From assembly GCA_025024175.1 (NCBI GenBank), contig QCXZ01000137.1, positions 65,684,911 through 65,748,910 on the forward strand: a stretch of DNA of 64,000 bases, in the 5' to 3' direction. Below, one piece after another: positions 10,901 through 20,438 of this stretch. A program made the translations under genes and the position numbers. The notes below the pieces were generated by a model that worked only from the letters and a program-made list of their open reading frames with translations, did not search any database and was not told the origin of the DNA. Source of the stretch: Rhyzopertha dominica (lineage: Eukaryota > Arthropoda > Insecta > Coleoptera > Bostrichidae). Every line of letters begins with the position of its first letter. Within the stretch, counting starts at the first letter, position 1.

Positions 10901-11948
10901 ATACTATTCGTTACTGTGTTACAACTAAGCCAGATTGTAAAGCTAGCGGGATTAGAAAAATGAAAACTGCTTCAGTGAATAAATTAACATTACCAGCAGC
11001 AGATCTTGTAAGATAATCAACTTATATCCTGGCGGAGCAAAAAAGGCAGTTGACTAATCGAATCAGACGAACTTCGATCATACTTCACGAGCGAATTAAT
11101 TAAGGTAAAAGTAATCAGGTCAACTCCGAACTGTTCCGGCCATCTGTATTGAATAAAAGAGCTGAAATTGATGGATTCTGTCCAATTTAAACTGCGATCG
11201 GGAGTTTAATTACATAAGCTCCCGTTCATGTGACATGATGTTATCGCATGGGAATATACAATCGCATTTAGAATTTATACATTAATGAGACATTATGGTA
11301 ACATGGTTTCTGCCTTTAGTCCACTATTCTATGCAATCGCGCTTCCCCATAGCCGGTTATTGTTGTTTTGTTGACGTAATGAAGGCTATTTATAATTTCC
11401 CAGTTATCGGTAGAGCGAGTCGCTTGTGCAAATCGAGATAAGAAACGGCCTGCCGTTTTGTGCCGTAATAAACGGAGGAATAATAGTTTTACCTATGCGA
11501 TTATTGCAGGCATCTTAAGACGTTTATTTTACATTTACTGGGCAATATAAGTTTAACGCTGTTACACTTACTCAGGTGCACTCGCATCGTGCCCGGGATG
11601 CTGTTGCAGATATAGCTATTAATTTTCCATAAGCCGACAAAAACAACGAATTTCTGCAATTATTCATTTTTAGTGTTTCGAGATATACACCATACTGTAA
11701 TAGTACTGAAATTACATTTAACTGCCTAACCAATCAGGTAATTTGCTGCCCTGTAATTTCCACACTATTATATACATCATGCAACTTAGTAGTTCATTAC
11801 TCATTTCGTACTCCCTTTTACCGAATATATTTTAATGCGTCTGATGGTCGTAAAATTAATGGAACAAAACGACTTGCGTTATTCGCTCCATTTTTCATAA
11901 AATCAGTATAACACCCACTCAATAACATCCACTATCCACAGGTAATTG
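7991..11948. other. No recognisable gene; two islands of balanced composition
   Basis: Mostly AT-rich with scattered short frames. Around 9250-9660 and 11080-11520 the base composition is more balanced and stop-poor on both strands (for example 85 codons minus at 9274-9531 and 63 codons plus at 9443-9634), but these frames overlap antisense and show no domain. They may be conserved non-coding DNA. An 8-bp inverted repeat (ATGACAAG/CTTGTCAT, 9631-9659) sits at the end of the first island. Confidence 0.4.
11943..11948. repeat. Possible 6-bp target-site duplication, left
   Basis: TAATTG here and at 14001-14006 directly flank the inverted ends of the unknown element. Six bases could recur by chance, but the position at both ends supports it. 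Confidence 0.5.
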
Positions 11949-11969
11949 CAAGGGGTAAACCGCTGAGCA

Positions 11970-12085
11970 CCAGACATCCCTTTTCTCAAATGCGTCCCCA
12001 CACATCCCCAAATATTCTGGGAAATCCTTGGAAATCCTCGAACATCTCCGGACATCGCTAGACATCCCCATACTTCCCCGGCAAT
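11970..12085 (+). repeat. Degenerate minisatellite, left end of unknown element
   Basis: About ten imperfect units of roughly 10 bp, consensus near GGACATCCCC with GGAAATCCTC variants. It is much richer in C than its surroundings. The same motif recurs at 13858-13985. Confidence 0.75.
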
Positions 12086-13374
12086 CGTCTCTGCGAGTTT
12101 GTGAACAATAGGAAAATATATAGTTATAATTAGTACTTACGGGTTGATTTTTAATTCTCTCTTGTGTTCGCTTTATTCTTTAGCGCCTTTGATACACTTT
12201 TTTCGCAGGACTTTTCTTTACCAAGGTGTTCATTTTGATACTGTGAATTTTATATCAAGTCTGATTTACTGAAGTTCGTTAAACTTCTATTAGTTGAAAC
12301 ACTTAATAAAGCACCTGGCTTAATAACAATATCCTGTAGAATATTAACTTTTTGTTCGTTATTACTACTCTCGTTATTACTAGATTTACTATCAATATAC
12401 TGCGTCTGCGATACAGTTTTTGGATCAACGCCAAAGTATTTTAGAAGCGTTTTATGAGAAGCCTTTTTCCAATTTTCTATCCGTAACTTTTTTGCTAATA
12501 AATTTAAAATATTAATACCATTCAGATGGTTTTAAACGTTTATAGATATTTCCATATACCCACCGTTTTAAACAGTTTGGATTTTTTGAATATTCTCTAA
12601 GGACGATATTAGAATCACAGACGTATTTTATGATACAAACAATATCATTTTATTGGTGTAATTTAGTTTCAAACACAAATTTCTGGAAATGTTCGTTGAT
12701 AAAGACCTACTGTTCTTCACTTTGTGCTTCAGACTTTAACCACTTCTTAATATGTAGTTTGACAAATTATTTGTCTCTCCTCAGTTAATTGTAAGCTCAC
12801 AATATTTTCACTTTTATTCTGAGTTTTATCTAAAAGAATTAAGTTATGTTAGATTCCGAAGTATGTACATTTAAATAACAATAATGTTTTTTGCTTACAT
12901 TCCAAATTAGTTTGCAAGATAAAGTTTATACTTAAATTATTTGCGAAAAATAAAACAATCTTACGAGAATTTTCAGAAACGAAAGTACCAAATGTATTAT
13001 TAATTTGCGAATAAGAAGTTAGGAGTATAAAAATACACCAATCACCAACACCAATAATTTGTAAATACTACTAATTTAAGAAGTGCTACTACCAGAATTG
13101 ACAATAACTAGAATAAAATTTTTTGAGTTGGTAGAGCTATTTGGATTTTATCTTTAAAATATTTGGAAATTTTGTGATGAAGCTTGTGTCCCGGTACAAA
13201 TTGAAATTTGATTGGGACCAAATGGAAAATGCAAAAATATTCTTGTGCTGATGTTCGGGCAAGGTATCTTTTGCAAATTTTTCAATTTCTTCAATATCCA
13301 AATCCGGTAAATTAGCGAATAATTGATCATTGTCAAAACCCGTTATTTTTGAAATGGTTTTTCTTAAATCCGGA

Positions 13375-13387
13375 ACCTTAATATTCA
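13375..13387 (+). repeat. 13-bp target-site duplication of hairpin insertion, left
   Basis: ACCTTAATATTCA occurs here and exactly again at 13594-13606. Removing one copy plus 13388-13593 restores the minus-strand reading frame (LLNIKVPDLRK). Confidence 0.9.
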
Positions 13388-13472
13388 TATTTTGGTTTGA
13401 AGGCTTCTGTGGTTGTTGTCGATGACATGTTGTTTTCCGGGCTGGTTCCCACGTTGGTTATTTGCCCTTGAC

Positions 13473-13503
13473 GTTTCGACAATCATGTTGGTGTCTTCAT
13501 CAG
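13473..13503 (-). ncRNA. Hammerhead-like motif, left hairpin arm
   Basis: Minus strand: CTGATGA at 13503-13497, a GACA/TGTC pair around a loop, then GAAAC at 13477-13473 followed by GTC. The first box is canonical. An extra A before stem II and an unverified stem III mean the fold is uncertain. Confidence 0.4.
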
Positions 13504-13522
13504 AAGTAGCTCAGAGCTATTT

Positions 13523-13544
13523 CTGAAGACATGAGTGTCGAAAC
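13523..13544 (+). ncRNA. Hammerhead-like motif, right hairpin arm
   Basis: Plus strand: CTGAAGA, GACA-TGAG-TGUC-type hairpin, then GAAAC and GTC. It is the inverted partner of the motif in the left arm. Here the GA of the first box takes part in the small stem, so it is less canonical. Confidence 0.35.
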
Positions 13545-13593
13545 GTCAAGGTCAAATAATCAACGTGGGAACCAGCCCGGAAAACAACATGTC

Positions 13594-13606
13594 ACCTTAA
13601 TATTCA
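13594..13606 (+). repeat. 13-bp target-site duplication of hairpin insertion, right
   Basis: Exact second copy of ACCTTAATATTCA, at the end of the right hairpin arm. Confidence 0.9.
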
Positions 13607-13857
13607 GTAGGATTTGGACCTCTTGAAAGCAATCTTCCATGAGGTCTGCCACGAAACGTAACTTGGCGATCATCTACATAGTATATGAATTGTAGTAACT
13701 TATAACTTGGCTATTTAAATAACTCTTCTTATTAAATTTTTGTTGAAAACAAATAAACATGCACAATTTTCGACATAACCTAGTTTAACCTAACATCAAA
13801 ACATAAACTGCGCTTGCGCGTTACTCCATGCGCATGCGTGATACTGCAAATAAGCTT

Positions 13858-13985
13858 GCAGAAATCCCTGGACATCCCGGGAAATCCCCGGACATCCTCA
13901 GACTTCCTTAGACATCCCTTTATTTCTTCGGAAATCCTCAAACATCCCCGGACATCTCTTAATTTGTACACCAGAAATCCCCAGC
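13858..13985 (+). repeat. Degenerate minisatellite, right end of unknown element
   Basis: About twelve imperfect 10-bp units (GGACATCCCC, GGAAATCCCC, GGACATCCTC and similar), in the same orientation as the array at 11970-12085. They produce accidental open frames on both strands (13780-13971 minus, 13814-14041 plus) with repeated residues; these should not be read as genes. Confidence 0.8.
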
Positions 13986-14006
13986 GGTTTCTCCCTCGAG
14001 TAATTG

Positions 14007-17000
14007 TTTTATTTTGGCAACAAAAAATATTCTCTTATTAACTATACAATTTGTATACGTGTGAATTTGATATACATGAAATAACTGATCAATAAATTAG
14101 ACAGTTTTTCAATAGCTGCTGCAAATAATTTGTCGAGTTTAAAGTAATGATACCATTTAGAATTAACCAAATAGAAACATTACTATTCGTGAACGACAAC
14201 GCGTGCGGTCTGAAACGACGAAATTCAGAAGCTGCAGCCTCTGCTCTTCTACGCAACGTCAAAAATTAACAAATAGAACTTGAGGATCCGGATGACCACC
14301 AATAACACGTCAGGTGAGGGCCACGAGAAAGTGACAGTTTTTGCGAATTTCTAAAGTTATTATCCGAGAACCGTTTAATATACACCGGTATAGCATTGCA
14401 AAAACGTCTCACGACGGGATCAGCTGGTTCTCCCTAACGGGTATTGGTCAACTACGTATTTATCCCTACAGTATACTCAACCGGAAAAATTCCTAATCCT
14501 TCACAACCAAGTTGTGTACCTCATAGGATTTTGCTAAATCCGTAATTTTCCCTAAAACCTCAGCTATTAGGCGATAGGTGTCGCCCCATAAACCGGCAGC
14601 AAAGCGTAGCAAGACCAGTGTTTCTACGTTTTGTAAGAAATAAAATTTCTAATTAATGACGCTCGTTATTTTGTATTTACAATATTATATATATAAGAAT
14701 AAAATTATTACAGAACGTTTTTCTAATACTTATGTCGAAACACAATTTTTTAATATTTTTATACGTAGTACCTACTCACTTTGTATCACAAATAGCAGAC
14801 TCTATACATGAGAGCGATTATCAGCCACTGCCGTACTGTTATAAAAACATATCTACTAAAAGTGTTTACATCCTAATATCTATTTAATTTCCTTCGTAGT
14901 GAAATAGAAAATCTAAATTTGATGTCCATTTTCTACTGACCTAAAAGTATGAAGTACACTATTTTTTTCTATCTAGCACTTACCGTTGATTTTTAACTAT
15001 AAACTCTTATACACAATAATAATTCACAAGTTTGCAGTTAATAGAATGCTCTTGATCGATAAAATAATAAAATAACGTTTCTCATTCCATGTTTCAATCA
15101 ATTTCATCAGTTCAATTGATCATCATTTCTCAACAATTATTTAGCTTACCTATTTCTTAGATTAAAAAAAATATATAAATATATGACGTTTACTAGTTAC
15201 ACTAGTTTGGTACCAAGAGAAACGTTCTGCTTATTCTAACTACATCTAGTATCAAATTGCCAGTTTTTGTTGTTTTTTGTGTTATTACACTTGTAATAAT
15301 TTATAATACTATACGTTTACAGTTCTCATCCTTTCTTCGACGAACCGTAAGTCTGCATTTACAGCTAGATAAGCAATTTTGTCTATGAAACATACATTAT
15401 GCAGGTTTACAATTATTACCTGACAATCCATACTAGAGTACAGCAGTGTTCCTTTTAAAATTCAGTGAACAAGCAATTGTGTATCAATTTCGCTTTGAAA
15501 GAAATGCATTACCCATAATCTCGAGAGCTCTAAACTTTAAATGGCTTGAAAGCTGGTACTTATTGCCTACTTCGTCTAGATTTCGAAAAAGCACAGTTGA
15601 GAAACTGCTCTAACATTGGTAACGTTTCTAGTATTTTTTGGTCACTTATCAAAGCACTAAAAGTAAAAAAAGGTATTCCATCATCTACTAAAAAAGAATC
15701 AGATTTGGGTCATTCATATCCCGTACAAAAAATGCTGCATAGGTTATCTTATATCGTGATGTGAGAATTATGTTCAAAGACCTGAAGCAGTTCCATTCAT
15801 TAGTAAAAAGTACTAGAAACAGAGTTGAATCCAGTTAATGAACCAAACAATTCCACCAAGTGGTGCGACATATGTTCGAGATATAATAAAGGAAGTTTTC
15901 TGCAGATCCGATATTAATAACTCAACATGACGTATAGCAACACACTGCGAACAAGATTGGCAGAGCTGCTTAGATTTGGCGCACAATAAGCGAACAGTTA
16001 CTTTGCACGCGGGGAAAAAAACCGAAAATAGAAGCAATAATAATTCCAACAGAAGCAAAAATAGGTATTCGCCAAAAGGATCTCGGCAATTCATTAGTAG
16101 GGGATTAATAATAACGATGTGGTCAATGATGCGGAGCAGCATAAACAACACGGAACCGCCTTTGTGTTAATTTAGCGCATGTGGGAAACACTCGTTATCA
16201 CCGGTTTTAGTCCATTTTTAAGCAGACATTTACAGCTTTATCAGGGCAAAAATATCGTCTGCTCTATTAATTTCGCGTAATGATGTCGATTTATAATTAT
16301 ACGATACCATCACGGCCGACAACAAACGCTTCCTACACGGGAGATAATGCAGAATAATGATTGCATATTTCACAGTTCATTTTTGAGACGGCCAGGTTAT
16401 TTCCACCATTAGCAGTTCGTTAGCAATATAATAATGATGTAGCTGCACAGGCTGCTTAATAAACGGTTAGCAGCTTGCAACATTACTTTCATTTGTTTCA
16501 GGGTGGCGCGTGTCAGTATCTTAATATAATCCGCAGAGTAAACAGTATGCGCTTCAACAAACTGCCTGTAAGCACGACTCAAATGGAAATATCTTGAGTC
16601 ATGAGTTGCTGCCTCTTTACCAAGTGTACTCACTGACACAGAAAATGCTTCATCGAAAAATAACGCGAATAATTCCAAATGTTCTTGTACCCCGTATACA
16701 TGTCAAGATAGGACCAGTGATTTTGAGTAAGAAAGGCAAAAATTTGCTAATAATTCGTGAATTCAAATTCAATTTCCATAAAATGTAGGCGAGAAACAAA
16801 AAAGTAGTATTGTGTTTCGCGAAAATCATGTTAAGCCTGCTTGAAAACTGAGGTACGACGATATTATGTATTGTGTTGTAACATAATCACGAAAAGGTTT
16901 AGAAAAGTTTGCTCATTGGACAAACAAATATGTGTGTCAAACTCACAGCTATTGTCGACATATGTGAATATACCTGAATATATCGAACTCTGACAGTATA

Positions 17001-19418
17001 ACAACTGCATTGCGCAAGTACGGGAAATGTTTAGGTACCATGCAAAATTCTCATTATGTTCTGGAGTTGTTGAGAAATCGTAATGAATTTGATGGATTGC
17101 TATTCAGACAAGAGCAAATAAAAACTGACAAAGGTGAAGACCTTTGTTACGAAGAATGTGATTCTTTCTTGTGATACAGGGAACTTTTGGAATAAGACAT
17201 AAAATTGAGAAAGTTCTTTTAAAATTTATTCCTGGCGCTAAAAGTACACTACAACATTGGAAATTAGCAAAAAAAATGAAGATTACATCCCGAAGATGTC
17301 TTTCTTGCCGGATACATTTGGCAAGTCAGTTTTAAAAACTGTGCATGACCATACTGTAATCCAAAATGAGGGTCGCCGGAGAAAATACATATCCGACCTT
17401 TTTAGTATGCAGGTAAATTTCTTACTTTGGGAGTCATCATGTAGACCTCTCTGTAGAATTCTCTGCCACAATTACATTTTATGTCAAATAGACTTATTTC
17501 AATTATTGTATATAAATTTTTATTACGTATCATAAATCTACAAATAAAACTGTTTAATTAATTGTATAATTGTATCCATTTTATGAAATTATATACATAC
17601 GTTACGCTTTAATTTTAAATTTAAAAGTTTATGTAATGTACAGGCATTGCTAGGATTGCTTTTATTGTAGGGTTCAAAGTACAAGGGTAACCCTGGTTTG
17701 TAAGCAATATTGTTATTGGTACTATAGATTCTAGGTCCAAAAATGATCCCATTTAATTTATAAACGTATTCAACGCTAAATTTATCTTTAGTTTTGAAAG
17801 TTACTTTTGTAAATATTTCTCATAAAATATAGTAACTGTGTTATTTTATAGTTTGTTATACAGAAAAGGTACCCTTATAAAGAAAAGTATTTAAAACTAT
17901 TTAAATACATTTCATTTTTTGCGCAGCTCTTGCTTAAAAGCAAAGTTTTACCATGAACCAGCCAGTACACAACAAAATGTGAATCTCCTATTGAGAGAGT
18001 TACAGAAGTTTCAACTTGACACAAACGATAATATTTCTTTCGAAGCACTGCGTATTTTATACCAACCTTCAAATGTTCTATATATTTGGATAACTTTTAG
18101 TATTGTTCATTTAGATTAAGAACCAGAAGAAATAAAACCGATTAAGCGTTAGTATGCTTTTCCATAAGCTTTGAAAAAGTCAAAATATTTCAGAAACGAT
18201 TGAGTTCCTGTGCCATATTCCTCCCCTGAACATGTCCCTTACAAAAGCCGGCGAAACCTCGACCCTATTTCTGAATCCAGCGAATACCAATCCAAAAACA
18301 CCAGAATTTCGATCGGAATCTAGCCGCAAAAACCTGCGTTCCTACATATTCTTATATATACTGCTTTACATAAACTAATTCATTTACCTGGCGCTCATTT
18401 ATATTATTACTTTCTGAATGTGGAGAAGGAAAATGATCTTTTCCTATGACGTAAGAGCAACTGTAAAGATAATGCTATCGGCTACCACATGCAGTCCTAT
18501 TACCCTCATTGTGCCGATTGTGTGGCTTTTCTCCCGATAATACAAATTACTTCTCGCCCAGTTTGGATGCAGATGGGGTAAATCCCGAGTTCGCAGATTA
18601 TACCCGGTTTTATTACTAACTGATATTTGAGAATTATTGAATTTCAAATTTTATATAAATAAGTAATTTCTATGCAAATCAGCATACGTTCCCGGTTGCT
18701 GTGTTTCCCCGGGACGGATAAAATGTTGTCTGAAATGGATTATGATTGCGAACTCTCGCTGGAAGTTAGATCCGGAATATACACTGCCTGTTGTTGTTTT
18801 GCCCCAAGTGAATTCCGTGTTTCAAATAAAAATCATTAAACGCAGTGTGCAATTTGAACTTGCACCAAAAAGGCCCCGTAATGCTTATTAACAAGCTCAA
18901 ACACGAATTACGGGATATGTTAATGAAATTCTAGTGCAATTATAAGACTACCGCACAAATCACATGATGAATTAGCCGCCGCGATAGTGTAAATCGTAAG
19001 TCATGTCAGCGGCTTCCTTATAATCGAAATTTAAAAGGTTTGATTTCCTTAATTGGCAATCCGACGTAGTAACACTGACATTTAACTGTGATGTAACGTT
19101 GCCACAGTGGCCGGGGTCAGTTTTGCATCGCCAGTGTTAATTGGATAGCGGTAAAAGTGTCAAAGGTTGGATTATGGCAGGCTATAGTGTTACAAATCTG
19201 TGAAAAGACTCGAGGGAGATGCATCCGCCCCTGCATTAATTGTCCAAGCAGAATTGGCTCAAACTTACGATTTATATTATTCAGACATAGTGTAGTATAT
19301 TCTGTTGGACGCGGAATAATCATTGCCAACATTTACGGACTGGACAGGACTGCAAGCTATCGAAAAAGTTCTTTACTAGACCGCTGAAGCAACCTACTCT
19401 TTTTATAAGTATACATTA
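14007..19418. other. No recognisable gene; possible non-coding islands
   Basis: Short frames only (at most 112 codons, minus, 15813-16151, with an overlapping plus frame). Islands of more balanced composition occur at about 14200-14620, 15890-16400 and 18690-19110. None codes for anything I recognise. A minus frame at 18444-18647 (GYNLRTRDLPHLHP) is faintly like the C-terminal end of some LINE proteins, but too short to call. Confidence 0.4.
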
Positions 19419-20438
19419 TACAGGGTATCCTGAATTATGTGGGCAACCTATCGGAATCTTAAACCTGGTGGAAAAATAACACTATTTTACAATATAACTT
19501 TTTTCGAAACAACGCCCGCCTAATGAGATATTGACTTAAACATGGGGGAAGAAACAGTTTTTCAAAAATATCTCTTAGGCCGGTTGATATAATTTTATCA
19601 AATTTTGGCTATTATTGTTTCAAGTGGAAGCTGTTAAAATGACGCGCACATTTTTTTAAATAAATGTTTTGGAGGGCCGAGAGGGGACCAACCCACAACA
19701 TTTTATCCCTTAACTTTAAAACGGATAACTATCTTTTTTCAAAAATATGGGTTTTTTAATCATTGGGCATTGTAAACCAAAAAAGGTACTCTTTGTTCAT
19801 GCGGCTAACATTGAGCATTTCAAAGAAAATTTCAATTGATCGTTACGATTCACATTTACACTCCTTAACTAGGTAATGTTTTTTATCTAATTGTTTGTGA
19901 TATCTTTGAATATAGAATATATATTCAAAGGTGATATATAATAAAACTGTGTTTGATGTCATTGTTACCTTGAGATTTTGACAATACTCTACATTATTTT
20001 TTGCAAAAATCTTGAAATAATAATGATTCAATATTCATATAAATTAAGAAACGTACTCATTATGTATGACAGCGTACTCATTCATATGAATACGCCATTA
20101 CTATTGTTTCAGAATTTTTACAAATATTTGTCAAAAATCAATGTAATAGTGATCTAACACAGTTTTATTATTTATCACGGCCAATTTAATACAAAAACTT
20201 ATGTAATGAAGCAGTGAAACTGTGAATCCCATCACTTAACTGCAATCTTCTCGTATTGGGTCAATTTTATCCACATGAAAAGGCCAAATATTAAAAGACG
20301 TATTTTTGAAAAAAATTCTCTATCGTTTTAAAGTTAAGGGGGCGGGCATTATTTCAAAAAAAGTTATTCTGTAAAATAGTGTTATTTTTGCCCACTTTTC
20401 AAATTCCGAGAAGTTGTATACAGTTGTGGTACACTGTA
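19419..20438. mobile_element. 1.02-kb non-autonomous DNA transposon (TA-flanked, MITE-like)
   Basis: The left end reads TACAGGGTATCCTGAATT and the right end, read inward on the minus strand, TACAGTGTACCACAACTG. The similarity continues for roughly 100 bp, best in AAAAATAACACTATTTTACA (left about 19470-19492, right about 20370-20390). Both ends carry TA, the usual target of Tc1/mariner elements. The inside has no transposase and is AT-rich, with one further internal repeat of the TTAACTTTAAAACG motif (19700s and 20330s, opposite strands). It would depend on an autonomous partner, none of which is visible here. Confidence 0.65.

Larger units (their letters stand above)
13388..13593 (+). mobile_element. 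206-bp foldback insertion, probably a minimal PLE
   Basis: A 36-bp extension (13388-13423) is followed by two inverted arms of about 80 bp (13424-13503 and 13510-13593). Both outer arm ends read GACATGTTGTTTTCCGGGC when read inward. Both arms carry a hammerhead-like CTGA(T/A)GA ... GTCGAAACGTC motif, one on each strand. The 36-bp extension, the inverted 3'-end copy and the 13-bp target duplication match the architecture of the short PLE copies at 4981-5549 and 54830-55395. It has no coding sequence, so this looks like a PLE reduced to two 3' ends. Alternative: an ordinary foldback MITE, which would not explain the 36-bp extension or the long duplication. Confidence 0.7.
12250..13640 (-). pseudogene. 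Broken gene of the unknown element; no family recognised
   Basis: A start codon at 13638-13640 opens MEDCFQEVQILLNIKV. The frame is interrupted by the hairpin insertion and resumes in register as PDLRKTISKITGFDNDQ, LPDLDIEEIEKFAKDTLPE. After a decayed middle, minus-strand blocks become readable again from about 12770 to a stop at 12250-12252: KKWLKSEAQSEEQ, NPNCLKRWVYGNIYKRLKPS, then after a frame change LLAKKLRIENWKKASHKTLL, YFGVDPKTVSQTQ, and a low-complexity SSNNESSNNEQ stretch near the end. Total span is near 400 codons after removing the insertion, with several stops and at least one frameshift. The acidic N-terminal region and the Trp/Lys-rich C-terminal region look like a DNA-binding or transposase-type protein, but I do not recognise the family and assign no function. 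Confidence 0.55.
11949..14000 (-). mobile_element. Unrecognised 2.05-kb element with inverted ends and subterminal minisatellites
   Basis: The left end reads CAAGGGGTAAACCGCTGAGC. Read inward on the other strand, the right end has GAGGGAGAAACCGCTGGGG, so the two form an imperfect inverted repeat sharing AAACCGCTG. Just inside each end is about 115-130 bp of degenerate tandem repeat built on GGACATCCCC/GGAAATCCTC, in the same orientation at both ends. Between them, a broken minus-strand gene occupies 12250-13640. TAATTG flanks both ends. This looks like a cut-and-paste DNA transposon, but neither the ends nor the protein match a superfamily I can name. It is interrupted by a 206-bp hairpin insertion at 13388-13593. 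Confidence 0.55.

Noticed and set aside
13780..14041. Antisense frames with repeated residues
   Set aside because: They are translations of the degenerate minisatellite at 13858-13985.
15813..16151. 112-codon hydrophobic minus-strand frame
   Set aside because: Leucine-rich run comes from repeated CTT/ATT-like codons, antisense to another frame; no family match.
18444..18647. Minus frame GYNLRTRDLPHLHP resembling LINE protein ends
   Set aside because: Similarity is limited to a few residues and no other LINE motif is nearby.
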